Below, piece by piece: positions 1 through 9,766 of a DNA stretch of 64,000 nucleotides (the stretch's first letter is position 1; every line of letters begins with the position of its first letter). The notes below the pieces were generated by a model, which had not been told where the DNA came from, ran no database searches, and worked only from the letters and a program-made list of their open reading frames with translations. Both the position numbers and the translations under genes were made by a program. This DNA is from Acinetobacter puyangensis (GTDB taxonomy: Bacteria > Pseudomonadota > Gammaproteobacteria > Pseudomonadales > Moraxellaceae): contig NZ_OANT01000002.1 in the NCBI RefSeq assembly GCF_900096995.1, forward strand, positions 124,001 to 188,000. The letters run 5' to 3'.

Positions 1-2
1 AT

Positions 3-809
3 GGTCGCTCAATTCCTGCTTTGGGCTTTGGTACCTATAGCTTAAATGGTAGCGAAGGTGTAGAAACCATAGTACGTGCCATTGACAATGGTTATCGTCT
101 GCTAGATTCGGCATTTAATTATGAAAATGAAGGGGCTGTAGGCAAAGCTGTACGACAATCTAAGCTGGCAAGAGAAGAATTATTCATCAGTTCAAAACTT
201 CCGGGACGACATCATCGTTATAAAGAAGCCGTCTCCACTGTGGAGGAATCATTATATCGGGCGCAACTGGATTACTATGACTTGTACCTGATTCATTGGC
301 CAAATCCAAAAGAAGGTCTATATGTGGAAGCATGGCAGGCTCTGATTGATTGTCAGAAAAAAGGCTATATTCAATCTATAGGCGTCAGTAATTTTTTACC
401 CGAACATATTGAGACACTGAAGAAAGAAACAGGTATTTTACCAGTCATTAATCAGGTCGAATTGCATCCTTATTTTAATCAGCAACAACAACGACAATAT
501 GATGCTGAACAGAAAATTATCACCATGGCATGGAGTCCATTAGGTCGCGGTAAAGAGCTGTTTAACGAGCCTGTGCTTGAAGCAATTGCCAAAGAAACTG
601 GAAAAAGTGTGGCACAGGTGATTCTGCGCTGGCAAATTCAACTGGGCGTGATTCCAATTCCAAAAGCCTCCAGTGATAAAAATCAGTTGGCCAATAAAGA
701 AGTATTTGGTTTTGAACTGAGCGAGCAACAAGTACAGCAGATTAACCAGCTAAGCCGTGCAGATGGAAGGATTAACAATCAGGATCCTGCGGTATATCAG
801 GAATTTTAA
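3..809 (+). CDS. Aldo/keto reductase (5' end outside the window)
   Basis: NAD(P)H-dependent reductase of the 2,5-diketogluconate-reductase-like AKR group, reducing carbonyl compounds in the cytoplasm. The frame is open from the first bases, and the residues before the first possible start (GRSIPA, then LGFGTY) match the usual AKR N-terminus, so the true start lies upstream and a TTG start at 21 is unlikely. The catalytic tetrad is visible: Asp in LLDSAFNY with its Tyr, Lys in ISSKLPG and His in YLIHWPNP. The C-terminal cofactor motif IPIPKASS is present. The gene is nearly full length (about 270 codons seen). The physiological substrate cannot be told from sequence. It ends convergently with the exporter gene at 907. 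Confidence 0.9.
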   Translation, partial: GRSIPALGFGTYSLNGSEGVETIVRAIDNGYRLLDSAFNYENEGAVGKAVRQSKLAREELFISSKLPGRHHRYKEAVSTVEESLYRAQLDYYDLYLIHWPNPKEGLYVEAWQALIDCQKKGYIQSIGVSNFLPEHIETLKKETGILPVINQVELHPYFNQQQQRQYDAEQKIITMAWSPLGRGKELFNEPVLEAIAKETGKSVAQVILRWQIQLGVIPIPKASSDKNQLANKEVFGFELSEQQVQQINQLSRADGRINNQDPAVYQEF

Positions 810-906
810 AGAGAAAAATAGCTTTCTTGTTATTTAAATTAAGGCTGTTGATGGTTTAGATCATATTGAAATGGTTAAATCATCAACAGCTATTTTCAGC
901 AAATTT

Positions 907-2106
907 TTATTTGCTTAGTGGACGTATGATAAAATCTTTTCGCGTTACGGTATATACCATTAACAGCACCCCAACAAAGGCAATACTACCGCCTGCCAGT
1001 CCAATTTGACTTAATCCTAAATGGCTGGTGACAATACCACCAAGTAAAGCGCCGCCACCAATCCCCACATTATAAAGAGAAGAATAGATTGCCATAGCAA
1101 CGTCTGTGGCATCGGAGGCTAGTCTTAATACTAAAGCCTGCATACTTAAGCCAAAACACATAATACCAATGCCCCAGAACATTGATACAACACTGATACC
1201 GAGATAACTTAATGCCATGGGCAATAAAAAAATTAGACATAAAGCAATGCCCATGCTGGATAAGACAGGAAATGCACGTGGTATCTTTGGGCTAAAGCGG
1301 CTAAATAGATATGAACCCAGAATGCCGGCAGCACCGTAAAAAAGTAATATAAATGTGGTTTGTTCTGAATCCAGATGAGAAATGGTTGCAGCAAAAGGCT
1401 CAATATAACTATAGGCAGTAAATTGTGCAGTAATGATCAACACAGTGATGATAAATACGCACACAAGTGCAGGGCGTTTAAATAATATCGGCAAGCTTGC
1501 CAGTGAACCAGCGTTTTTACTTGGCACGCGTGGCAAGGTTTTCATTAGGATAAAAGCGACCAGTGCGGCCAAGATACCAATCAACATAAAGGTATCACGC
1601 CAGCCAAAAACCTCACCAATAATACGTCCAAACGGGATTCCCAATACCAATGCCAGCACAGTACCTGTCGATAACAAACCCAAGGCCTGAGTCTCTTTAC
1701 CAGGTGGAGCGACCCGAACAGCAAGAGAGGCCGTAATCGACCAGAAAATTGCATGCGAAAATGCAATACCAATACGTCCCGCAATCAACACGTAGAAATT
1801 CCAGGCAATACTGGTAATTACATGGCTTAAAATAAATAATGTAAAAACTGCAATTAATAAACGTTTACGTTCCAGTTGTCGGGTGAGCAACATTAATGGA
1901 AGAGAGGTAAGCGAAACAACCCACGCATAGATCGTCAGCATAATCCCTGTATGCTCGACTTTCATTGAAAAACTTTCTGCAATATCACTGAGCAGGGCGA
2001 CAGGAACAAATTCGGTGGTATTAAAGATGAAAGCGGCTAAGGCCAGGGCAATCACACTGATCCAATGACCGGTGGTTGCAGGCTGCGCTTGGGTACTCGA
2101 GGACAT
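907..2106 (-). CDS. sotB: MFS sugar efflux transporter, SotB type
   Basis: Inner-membrane proton-driven exporter of the major facilitator superfamily with about 12 hydrophobic helices. The N-terminal part closely follows the SotB/YdeA family (AAFIFNTTEFVPV, GIMLTIYAWVV, HAIFWSITASLA), and the second half keeps the family stretch DATDVAMA. SotB proteins export arabinose and other sugars, but related members export drugs, so the substrate is inferred. The ATG at 2106 (MSSSTQ) fits the family start. A TTG at 2121 would add five residues; neither has a strong Shine-Dalgarno sequence. No linked regulator is visible, and the gene is transcribed alone towards the aldo/keto reductase. Confidence 0.85.
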   Translation of the reverse strand: MSSSTQAQPATTGHWISVIALALAAFIFNTTEFVPVALLSDIAESFSMKVEHTGIMLTIYAWVVSLTSLPLMLLTRQLERKRLLIAVFTLFILSHVITSIAWNFYVLIAGRIGIAFSHAIFWSITASLAVRVAPPGKETQALGLLSTGTVLALVLGIPFGRIIGEVFGWRDTFMLIGILAALVAFILMKTLPRVPSKNAGSLASLPILFKRPALVCVFIITVLIITAQFTAYSYIEPFAATISHLDSEQTTFILLFYGAAGILGSYLFSRFSPKIPRAFPVLSSMGIALCLIFLLPMALSYLGISVVSMFWGIGIMCFGLSMQALVLRLASDATDVAMAIYSSLYNVGIGGGALLGGIVTSHLGLSQIGLAGGSIAFVGVLLMVYTVTRKDFIIRPLSK

Positions 2107-2431
2107 GGCAAAAAACAACAATTTGGGAAAGAATGAAGTGGGCAGATTTTAGCATATTCATTATTTCATGGGGTTATTAAAATTATATATAAATCAATGT
2201 AATATAATTGATTTTATAGATGTATATAAGCATATCAGTCGCACTAATGAACAGTTTTTTTTAAATCAATTTAACCGATAAAGAACATAGCAGAAAAGAT
2301 GATTTATCACTAAGTGATGCAGAACAACCATCACACCGATCTCGATGGATCAATGTGCCGGTTCATACTTCTATCAATACGTATCGAGTCGCATTAAATA
2401 CGCTATAGATGGATTTGATAATTGATATCTT
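2107..2431. other. Intergenic stretch upstream of sotB
   Basis: About 325 bases lie between the sotB start and the end of the DUF2058 gene. The part next to sotB is very AT-rich and should hold its leftward promoter. I see no credible ORF, no clear hairpin terminator and no RNA gene. Confidence 0.5.
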
Positions 2432-2968
2432 TTACCACATTAAATCATCCGGGATGACATAGGCTGCATAAGGATCTTCTTCATCTGTAGATTGATCTTC
2501 TGCCTGCTTTTGTAGACTGATAATATAACCTTGCATGCGGGCATCAATTTTTTCTGCCAAAGCTTGGGGAATAAATGCATAGCTTTGCTCTAACTTGGCA
2601 ATTGCCAGACTTCCCGAAACCACAGCATTATAAACTTGCTGATTCACATATAGTTTTTTGATTTTATTTTCATCAATAAACTGATAGGTCATGTCTCCAT
2701 CAGTTGCAGTAATCTGGTGTTGCTTAATCATCTGAATAATATTGGCTTTTAAAGTTTTTTCTTCCAAAATTTGCTGTTTGGCATGATTGAGTTCATTGTC
2801 CTTGGCAATTTTTTCCTGCTTGGCTTTTTCAATTTCGGCTTTGAGTGCTGCTTGCGTATCTTGCCCGGTTTTTTTGGCATGCTGTACCTGTTTTGATGAT
2901 TTCTTTGCCTGTTTGTTATCGATCAAGCCTGCTTTAAGCAATTGCGCCTGTAATGCATTTTTAACCAT
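2432..2968 (-). CDS. yaiL: DUF2058 (YaiL-like) protein
   Basis: A 178-residue protein of the DUF2058/YaiL family, conserved in gammaproteobacteria and of unknown function. It begins MVKNALQAQLLKAGL, has a highly charged Lys/Gln/Glu-rich helical middle (about residues 20-75, probably coiled coil), then a compact domain with TYQFIDENKIKKLYVN and an acidic tail. The start at 2968 is chosen because GGGAG lies seven bases upstream; the longer frame to 3025 would read back into the neighbouring membrane-protein gene. It lies 29 bases downstream of that gene on the same strand, so they may be co-transcribed. Confidence 0.85.
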   Translation of the reverse strand: MVKNALQAQLLKAGLIDNKQAKKSSKQVQHAKKTGQDTQAALKAEIEKAKQEKIAKDNELNHAKQQILEEKTLKANIIQMIKQHQITATDGDMTYQFIDENKIKKLYVNQQVYNAVVSGSLAIAKLEQSYAFIPQALAEKIDARMQGYIISLQKQAEDQSTDEEDPYAAYVIPDDLMW

Positions 2969-2997
2969 CAATTTTCTCCCTATACCGAAATTAAGAA

Positions 2998-3669
2998 CTA
3001 AGAACGCTTTAAGTATAGATACCAATACGTAATACTCAAGAGTGCAGTGAGTATCGCAGGGATTAAAAACGCATTAATACCGAAAAAATGATAAAAAACG
3101 GTCGCAATGACCCCACCGACAAAGAAACCAAACAAAATAAGAAAATGTAATAACAAACGACGCGGCTCAACTTTTAGACCGCGTGCAATATAACCCAGTG
3201 CGAGTCCAATATCCGTGATTACACCTGATAAATGGGTGGTTCGAATAATTGCACCTCGATAATGACTGACCATGGCATTCTGCATTCCCATGGCAGCCGA
3301 ACCCCAAAGTAGTGCATAGCGTGGGAAATAGGGCAAAAATATCCAGCACAGCAAAATGAATAAGCTGACAAAGGTAAGCGGTACCCCATAGCTGCGACCA
3401 AGCTCTAAATTACTGTTGCCCAGAATAAATCCGCTATAAAACGATCCCAGCATAAAGCTCAGGGTCACCAGAAAAAGATAGAGCATCATGCCATAATCAA
3501 GATGAGATAAGGCGATGGCAAATATACTGATATTGCCTGTCATATGTGAAATGGATTGATGTAATACCGTAATCAACCCCATGACATTGATCATGCCAGC
3601 ATTCATTGCCAATAAAAATGCACCAAGCTGTATCCAGTTAGGCAGTTGTTGAAAAAACATGTGCGTCAT
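2998..3669 (-). CDS. DUF1275 (YoaK-family) membrane protein
   Basis: A 223-residue integral inner-membrane protein with about six hydrophobic segments. The family signature region is clear: GMINVMGLITVLHQSISHMTGN near residues 25-46, and later MGMQNAMVSH and TTHLSGVITDIG. DUF1275/YoaK proteins are widespread and of unknown transport or signalling function. The first Met (3669) and a Met at 3660 are both possible starts; neither has a clear ribosome-binding site. It precedes the DUF2058 gene on the same strand by 29 bases. Confidence 0.8.
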   Translation of the reverse strand: MTHMFFQQLPNWIQLGAFLLAMNAGMINVMGLITVLHQSISHMTGNISIFAIALSHLDYGMMLYLFLVTLSFMLGSFYSGFILGNSNLELGRSYGVPLTFVSLFILLCWIFLPYFPRYALLWGSAAMGMQNAMVSHYRGAIIRTTHLSGVITDIGLALGYIARGLKVEPRRLLLHFLILFGFFVGGVIATVFYHFFGINAFLIPAILTALLSITYWYLYLKRS

Positions 3670-3879
3670 TCAATTGTAGAAATTATTTAGATGATATTTT
3701 ACTAATATCAGTATTGAGTTTACATCCTATCTATAATGAAAGGCGAGAAATATATCTGTTTTTCTACTAAAGAATGAGAGAAGCACTTAAATGTGATCAA
3801 ATAGATAAGGCAAAATATGATGACTCAGGTTAAAATATAAAGGTAAGTAATTAAAAAGATATCTTAAGGATCGGCAGCG

Positions 3880-5427
3880 ATGAGTAGCAACCAGTTAATT
3901 ATTTTTGATACGACTTTACGTGATGGCGAACAAAGCCCGGGCGCAGCGATGACCAAAGAAGAAAAAATTCGTGTTGCGCGTCAGCTTGAACGACTCGGTG
4001 TAGATGTGATTGAAGCTGGTTTTGCTGCTGCAAGCCCTGGCGATTTTGATGCAATTTCCAGTATTGCCAATATCATCAAAGATTCCACCATTTGTTCACT
4101 GGCCCGTGCCAATGAAAAAGATATTGCCCGTGCCGGTGAAGCCATTCGCCATGCCAATCGTGGTCGAGTACATACATTTATTGCCACCAGCCCGATTCAT
4201 ATGCAGCATAAATTGCGTATGAGTGAAGATCAGGTGGTAGAACAGGCAGTCAAAGCGATTGGCTGGGCACGCCAATATACCGATGATGTTGAATTTTCCG
4301 CAGAAGATGCAGCACGTTCCGATATGGATTTTCTGGTTAGAATTTTTGATGCAGTGATTCAGGCGGGTGTTAAAACCATTAATGTACCGGATACCGTTGG
4401 TTATATGATACCGGAATTATGGGGCGCACGTTTTAAGGCTTTACTTGAACGTGTACCTAATTCGGATAAAGTCATCTGGTCTACGCATTGCCATAATGAT
4501 TTGGGTATGGCCGTGGCAAACTCTTTGGCTGCGGTACAAAATGGTGCTCGTCAGGTTGAATGTACCATCAATGGTCTGGGAGAACGTGCAGGCAATGCAT
4601 CACTCGAAGAAATTGTAATGGCAACCCGGGTGCGTAAAGATTTATTTGATGTCACCACCAATATCCGTAGTGAAGAAATCGTGCCAACTTCGCGGTTGGT
4701 ATCAACCATTACCGGTTATGTGGTACAACCAAACAAGGCCATTGTCGGGGCAAATGCTTTTGCGCATGAGTCAGGCATTCATCAGGATGGTGTATTAAAG
4801 CATCGTGAAACTTACGAAATTATGCGCGCTGAAGATGTGGGTTGGAAAACCAACAAACTGACCTTGGGTAAATTATCTGGCCGTGCGGCATTTCGTGCCC
4901 GTCTGGATGAGATCGGCATTGCGATTGAATCCGATGAGCATTTAAATGAATTATTCCGTCGTTTTAAAGATCTGGCTGATCGTAAAGCAGAAATCTTTGA
5001 TGAAGATTTACATGCATTGGCTTCAGGTCAGGACACCCTAACTGCAAAATATCAGTTAAAAGAACTGGAAGTGACCTCAAAAACAGGTCAAACGCCTCGT
5101 GCCCATTTGTTATTGACTGTAGATGGTAAAGACGCTGCGGCGGCAGAAAGTGGTTCAGGTCCTGTAGATGCAGTTTTTAAAGCGATTGAAGTGATTGCAA
5201 AATCCAAGGCAACACTGGAATTGTATCAGGTTAATGCGATTACCAGTGGTACGGACAGTCAGGGTGAGGTGTTGGTACGCCTGAACAAGGACGGACGTAT
5301 TGTGACCGGTCAGGGTGCAGATACCGATATCGTGATTGCCAGTGCCAAGGCTTATCTCAGTGCATTAAACTGGTTAGGTACCCAAGCAAAAACCAATCCA
5401 CAAAAAGATGAGGCAACAGCAATTTAA
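3880..5427 (+). CDS. leuA: 2-isopropylmalate synthase
   Basis: Condenses acetyl-CoA with 2-oxoisovalerate, the committed step of leucine synthesis. The 515-residue protein has the full LeuA layout. The N-terminal TIM barrel starts [16 protein letters not shown] (the Asp and Arg bind metal and substrate), the HCHNDLG metal motif lies near residue 205, and [10 protein letters not shown] follows. The C-terminal regulatory domain that binds leucine covers roughly residues 385-500. AAGGA upstream supports the ATG at 3880. No leucine-rich leader peptide was seen in the 210 bases upstream. The stop codon overlaps the start of the next gene (TAATG), so the two are probably translationally coupled. 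Confidence 0.97.
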   Translation: MSSNQLIIFDTTLRDGEQSPGAAMTKEEKIRVARQLERLGVDVIEAGFAAASPGDFDAISSIANIIKDSTICSLARANEKDIARAGEAIRHANRGRVHTFIATSPIHMQHKLRMSEDQVVEQAVKAIGWARQYTDDVEFSAEDAARSDMDFLVRIFDAVIQAGVKTINVPDTVGYMIPELWGARFKALLERVPNSDKVIWSTHCHNDLGMAVANSLAAVQNGARQVECTINGLGERAGNASLEEIVMATRVRKDLFDVTTNIRSEEIVPTSRLVSTITGYVVQPNKAIVGANAFAHESGIHQDGVLKHRETYEIMRAEDVGWKTNKLTLGKLSGRAAFRARLDEIGIAIESDEHLNELFRRFKDLADRKAEIFDEDLHALASGQDTLTAKYQLKELEVTSKTGQTPRAHLLLTVDGKDAAAAESGSGPVDAVFKAIEVIAKSKATLELYQVNAITSGTDSQGEVLVRLNKDGRIVTGQGADTDIVIASAKAYLSALNWLGTQAKTNPQKDEATAI

Positions 5428-6173
5428 TGTTGAATCGCCAGCAATTGCTTTTACAACAAATGGGAATCCGACATTGGATTCCCAGACAGCAAATTACGGC
5501 GAAAAAAAGTGTTGATGTGCTATGGCGTGATCAATCGATTGAGATTGATCCGTCCTTAGACAGCACCATGCAAACACAGCAGACTATGCGTCCTACGAAC
5601 AAGAGTCGTGAAAATAAGGCCGAAGACACTGTAATCAACCTGCAAAAAGTTGCAGTACATGATAATACTGTACAGTTATCAGATCATACGACATCACAAA
5701 TTCAAGCTAAAGTATCCAATACCGATATTCCAGCTCCATCTGAAAATCATCTTGAAATTATTGAAAATACATCTGTTTCTCAAACGATTGAATTTCATTT
5801 TGAGGTATTGGTGCATGAGAAATTTTTAATTTTTGCCGAAATCACAAGTGAACTACAGCGTAAGTTGTTTTTGAATATACAAAAAGCCTGTTTTGCCGAG
5901 CATCATCTGTTGAAATGGCCTTTACATATCCAAAGTTGGGAGAGTAATGATTTGATGGTGAAAAGTTATTTACAGGGTTTTTTTGCAATTCATGCTAGAA
6001 AGACTTTGATTTGTCTTGGTGATTTGATATTGAGTCAACTCGATGATGATTTATTGCAACAGGATTCATTAAAAAATAATCAATGTGCTTCATTACAACA
6101 ATTAATTGATTCACCAGAGCAAAAACGGGCATTATGGCAGAAACTTTATCCGCTGATTTATGCTGTTGAATAG
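5427..6173 (+). CDS. Possible DNA polymerase III psi subunit (HolD-like)
   Basis: A 248-residue protein with no enzyme motif. Its two ends resemble HolD, the psi subunit of the clamp-loader complex. The N-terminus ([17 protein letters not shown]) parallels the psi start, which is a Leu-Gln-Gln-x-Gly-Ile-x-x-Trp helix and the chi-independent contact to the DnaX complex. The C-terminus (DSPEQKRALWQKL) parallels the psi ending, in which a Pro and a Lys/Arg-Ala-Leu-Trp run close the protein. A polar, low-complexity stretch of about 90 residues (30-120) separates the N-terminal peptide from the folded part, making it about 110 residues longer than E. coli psi. Its start overlaps the leuA stop by one base. 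The assignment rests on recalled family features, not alignment. Confidence 0.5.
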   Translation: MLNRQQLLLQQMGIRHWIPRQQITAKKSVDVLWRDQSIEIDPSLDSTMQTQQTMRPTNKSRENKAEDTVINLQKVAVHDNTVQLSDHTTSQIQAKVSNTDIPAPSENHLEIIENTSVSQTIEFHFEVLVHEKFLIFAEITSELQRKLFLNIQKACFAEHHLLKWPLHIQSWESNDLMVKSYLQGFFAIHARKTLICLGDLILSQLDDDLLQQDSLKNNQCASLQQLIDSPEQKRALWQKLYPLIYAVE

Positions 6174-6202
6174 TTTATTTCGCATACATACCGAGTACTG
6201 CC

Positions 6203-7171
6203 ATGAAAAAGAAAGTTGTTATTTTTAGCCAGATTTTTCCGGAGTTTGAAGAAAAACTCAAACAACAATTTGATGTGGTGAAAATCGATCCCAAATTAAG
6301 TGATCAACTGGGTGATGTAAACCAGCAAATTCGTGATGCAGTTGTGGATGCACATGGCATGATCGGTGCCGGACGAATATTGGGACAAGCCCAGCTTGAG
6401 ACCGCCCAGCATTTAGAGATTATTTCCAGCGTCAGTGTCGGTTATGATAATTATGATCTGGCCTATCTAAAAGAACGAGGCATTACACTGGCACATACAC
6501 CACATGTGCTTACCGAAACCACAGCGGATACTGCTTTTGGCTTATTGATGAGTGCAGCTCGCCGTATTGCCGAACTGGACCAATGGACCAGACAGGGACA
6601 ATGGCAACGCACTGTTGCGCCAGCACAGTTTGGTATGGATATTCATAATAAAACACTGGGCATTATTGGTCTGGGTCATATTGGTGCTGCCATTGCCCGT
6701 CGTGCTTATTATGGCTTTAATATGAATATTGTCTATCATGGACGTCGTGAAAAAATCGAAGTTGCCGATGCATTTAAAGCACAGTTTTTAAGTTTGCAGG
6801 AATTACTTACCCAATCCGACTTTGTGGTGGTTGCCGTCGATTTAAATGCACAAACCCGACATCTGATTTCGACTCAAGAGGTTGCGCTGATGCAATCTCA
6901 TGCAGTTTTGGTCAATATTTCTCGTGGTGCAGTGATTGATGAGCATGCCTTATATCAGGCTTTAAAGCAGAAAAAAATTTTTGCAGCAGGGCTGGATGTA
7001 TTTGAGAAAGAACCATTAACCGAATCACCATTGTTTGAGTTAAACAATATTGTAGTTACCCCACATATTGGTTCTGCAACTCAGGCGACGCGTTATGCCA
7101 TGAATAAACTGGCCTATGAAAATCTGGTTTTAAAATTAAATGGTGCACAACCGAAATATTTTGTGAACTGA
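6203..7171 (+). CDS. D-2-hydroxyacid dehydrogenase (GhrB-like)
   Basis: NAD(P)H-dependent reductase of 2-oxoacids such as glyoxylate, hydroxypyruvate or 2-ketogluconate. The 322-residue protein has the family layout. The Rossmann motif is GIIGLGHIG near residue 152. The catalytic Arg lies in VNISRGAVID, the Glu in LDVFEKEPL and the His in VTPHIGSAT. The substrate loop SVSVGYDNYD is of GhrB/glyoxylate-reductase type. The ATG at 6203 has only a weak upstream ribosome-binding site. It lies 29 bases after the HolD-like gene on the same strand and 37 bases before an AraC-type regulator, with no obvious functional link to either. Confidence 0.88.
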   Translation: MKKKVVIFSQIFPEFEEKLKQQFDVVKIDPKLSDQLGDVNQQIRDAVVDAHGMIGAGRILGQAQLETAQHLEIISSVSVGYDNYDLAYLKERGITLAHTPHVLTETTADTAFGLLMSAARRIAELDQWTRQGQWQRTVAPAQFGMDIHNKTLGIIGLGHIGAAIARRAYYGFNMNIVYHGRREKIEVADAFKAQFLSLQELLTQSDFVVVAVDLNAQTRHLISTQEVALMQSHAVLVNISRGAVIDEHALYQALKQKKIFAAGLDVFEKEPLTESPLFELNNIVVTPHIGSATQATRYAMNKLAYENLVLKLNGAQPKYFVN

Positions 7172-7208
7172 TAATGGGCTTAATTTATATACAGTATCAG
7201 CTTATACT

Positions 7209-8030
7209 ATGACTGATGTATCAACGCATTCGGATTGGATCGTAAGGGCATCAAATGATCACAGTCAATTAGAAAGAATAGAGGCTTTTTTTTCCAATCA
7301 TGCTTATCAACCTCATCGCCATGACACTTTTGCTATAGGGCGTACTTTATACGGTGTGCAAAGTTTTCATTATCGTGGTGCAGTCCGGCATAGTCAGCTC
7401 GGAATGACGATGATTTTGCATCCGGATGAAGAACACGATGGTGAAGCGGGTACGCAAGAAGGATTCAGATATCGTATGGTGTATGTTGAACCTGCCCTTA
7501 TTCAGAAAATTATGAAAGGTAAACCCTTACCCTTTTTTAAACAGGGTATTAGTCATGATGTTCGGTTATTTCATGCCACCAATACATTGTTGCAGAAGAT
7601 GGACTATGCGCTGGATACGCTGGAAGAAGAGGATGCATTATATGATTTGGCAACAACGATGTATGAAGTGGCAGGAGAAAATCGTCAACATCGACATCGT
7701 TATGATTATATAGCTGCCGAAAGAGCAAGAGAATTTATTCATGCCTCGCTTGATCAGGATATTGCGCTAGATCATCTTGAACAGAACACAGGGAGAGATC
7801 GTTGGAGCCTTTGCCGTGATTTTAGAATGTTATTTGGAACAAGCCCACATCGTTATATGATCATGCGTAAGTTAGATATTGTGAAGTCATGTTTGGTTCA
7901 TGGTAAGTCTGTGATTGAAGCTGCCATGATTGCTGGCTTTTTTGATCAGAGTCACATGACGCGGCATTTTACCAGAGCTTTTGGTATAACGCCTGCGCGC
8001 TGGAAACAAATGCATGTTGTAAAACAATAA
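7209..8030 (+). CDS. AraC-family transcriptional regulator
   Basis: A 273-residue regulator. The N-terminal half is an AraC-type cupin effector domain (HRHDTFAIGRTLYGVQSF, then a Leu-His-Pro-Asp-Glu turn). The C-terminal roughly 100 residues carry the double helix-turn-helix, with the first helix pair near residues 175-225 and the signature GFFDQSHMTRHFTRAFGITPARW at the end. It faces the LysE-family exporter gene and ends 32 bases from it. AraC regulators of this type often sit beside LysE/RhtB exporters, so control of that gene is plausible. The effector is unknown. Confidence 0.88.
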   Translation: MTDVSTHSDWIVRASNDHSQLERIEAFFSNHAYQPHRHDTFAIGRTLYGVQSFHYRGAVRHSQLGMTMILHPDEEHDGEAGTQEGFRYRMVYVEPALIQKIMKGKPLPFFKQGISHDVRLFHATNTLLQKMDYALDTLEEEDALYDLATTMYEVAGENRQHRHRYDYIAAERAREFIHASLDQDIALDHLEQNTGRDRWSLCRDFRMLFGTSPHRYMIMRKLDIVKSCLVHGKSVIEAAMIAGFFDQSHMTRHFTRAFGITPARWKQMHVVKQ

Positions 8031-8062
8031 TTTTTTGGTCTAACGGTTAATTTTTATATTGA

Positions 8063-8662
8063 TTAAAGAAAGTGCATACCTTTTAAGAAATCATGCAGCA
8101 TAAATATTCCTGAAATAATCAGTAAAAGCCCCATGTATGTATTAATACGATTGAACCAGATGGGATTGGTGATTTTCTGATGAAGTTGCGTGCCAGCAAA
8201 TGCGTAAAGGAATGGTGCGCCTGCTGCGCCAAGAGAGATAAGAAATGAAATCATTAAAATCATACTACCTGTAATATGCGCAGTTGGAAACATAATGGTG
8301 GTAACCGGTAAGATCACTAATATTGCTTTCGGATTTAAGGTTTGAATTAAAAAACCATCCCAAAAATTAAGAGTTTTCTTGTGTTGTGTAGCTTTCAAAT
8401 CCAAATTGGAGGAGATCATTTTGTAAGCAAGATAAAAGACATATAACGCACCAAGAAGTGCAACAAAATGTAAATAATCATGTGGGAGGACCGCCTCTCC
8501 CACATAACCAAAAATAATAAATAAAACTAGCATTGAACAGCCAACGCCTATGAAAAAACCAAATGTTCTTGAGAATTGACCGGTTAACCCTGCATTTAAA
8601 CCCATAAAATTGACCGGGCCAGGGCTGTACATCACACTTAGGGTATAGAGAAAGATTTCCAT
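8063..8662 (-). CDS. LysE/RhtB-family amino-acid exporter
   Basis: A 199-residue inner-membrane protein with about six helices. It starts MEIFLYTLSVMYSPGPVNFMGLNAG, which holds the SPGP motif typical of LysE/RhtB exporters. NPKAILVILP in the middle is the second family landmark. Members export amino acids such as lysine, threonine, homoserine or cysteine derivatives; the substrate here is not identifiable. The gene points at the AraC regulator and the two 3' ends are 32 bases apart. The 225 bases upstream, shared with no other promoter, should hold its own promoter. Confidence 0.88.
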   Translation of the reverse strand: MEIFLYTLSVMYSPGPVNFMGLNAGLTGQFSRTFGFFIGVGCSMLVLFIIFGYVGEAVLPHDYLHFVALLGALYVFYLAYKMISSNLDLKATQHKKTLNFWDGFLIQTLNPKAILVILPVTTIMFPTAHITGSMILMISFLISLGAAGAPFLYAFAGTQLHQKITNPIWFNRINTYMGLLLIISGIFMLHDFLKGMHFL

Positions 8663-8887
8663 AAATAACCTGTTTGAATTTGACTAATTTTGGAAAGTCA
8701 AAATAAACAACGGTAATTAATTTGTATTGTACGTTTGTGCGATGATTGGAAAGTTTATATCTTGTATTTTGATGCAAGGGGTAGAGCAGTGAGTAATAGA
8801 TTAAAAAAGAAGAAGGGCAATGTTTTCAATGGAAGGATAGACTATTTATCGTTTAAATAGTCTAATTATATGAGGCTGATTTGTGAA

Positions 8888-9736
8888 TCAAGTCCGTAAA
8901 ATCAGTTCATAGCCTGAATATTTACGGATATTAATCACACCGGTATCCATAATCAGATATTGTCCTTTAATACCCTGTAATTTTCCCTGAATGATTGGCG
9001 TTTTATCCAGATTATGGCTAGTAATTTTCACAGGATATTGATTGACCGGATAAATAAATTCGTGCGGCTCTGCATCCAGAAAATTTAATTCATCATCTGG
9101 AAATTCATTGGCCAGTCCTGCCAGTTCCATATGAAATTGATCCAGCAACTGCTCTTTTTCTTCCTGCAAATCCAGTGGTTCTGCTTCGCCTTTAAGAAGT
9201 TTGCGCCAATCGGTTTTATCCGAAATCATTTCTGCCAGCAAAACCTCGACATAACCGGACATACGACGGGAACCAACTTTCATGATTGGTAGTGCCTGCG
9301 TGGCGCCCTGATCCAGCCAACGTGTCGGCATGTTGACAATCCGGGTGATGCCGACTTTTAAGGCACTGGAGTTGGCAAGATAAACAATGTGTGGCTGAAA
9401 GCAGACATTTTGTGCAAAACTTTCTTCGCGACAGGTACCAAGATGATAATGGCAGGTTTCCGGTTTTAAAATACACATATCACACTCGGCTTTGGTTTTA
9501 AAACATTTAAAACAATGCCCTTGAGAATATGACTTTGGTGTTTTGGCACCACAAGAAACGCAGAAAATACGACCAGTCCATTCTAATTGTATGTTTTCAC
9601 CAATTAAATGCATCAAATCGGTATTGAATTGATCTAAAACAAATTTATACTCAACATGGCTAGGAGTGGCGTTCGTTTGCGTGGGTACAGGACTAACCAG
9701 TGCCTGCATTTTATGACAAATGCCTTTATATTCCAT
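8888..9736 (-). CDS. DUF2797 zinc-finger protein with GIY-YIG-like region
   Basis: A 282-residue protein of the DUF2797 family. A Cys-rich N-terminal half gives several CxxC pairs (CVSCGAKT, CFKCFK, CDMC) plus further Cys/His residues, so at least one zinc site is expected. The middle part (SALKVGITR ... RWLDQGATQA, near residues 125-150) resembles the GIY-YIG nuclease fold. The tail is a small beta domain ending GYELILRT. The molecular function is unknown. ATG codons at 9736 and 9709 are both possible; neither has a strong ribosome-binding site. It is divergent from the DUF6231 gene, with 30 bases between the two starts. Confidence 0.8.
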   Translation of the reverse strand: MEYKGICHKMQALVSPVPTQTNATPSHVEYKFVLDQFNTDLMHLIGENIQLEWTGRIFCVSCGAKTPKSYSQGHCFKCFKTKAECDMCILKPETCHYHLGTCREESFAQNVCFQPHIVYLANSSALKVGITRIVNMPTRWLDQGATQALPIMKVGSRRMSGYVEVLLAEMISDKTDWRKLLKGEAEPLDLQEEKEQLLDQFHMELAGLANEFPDDELNFLDAEPHEFIYPVNQYPVKITSHNLDKTPIIQGKLQGIKGQYLIMDTGVINIRKYSGYELILRT

Positions 9737-9766
9737 TGCTTTGCTCGACTTTTAAGGATTTCAAAC

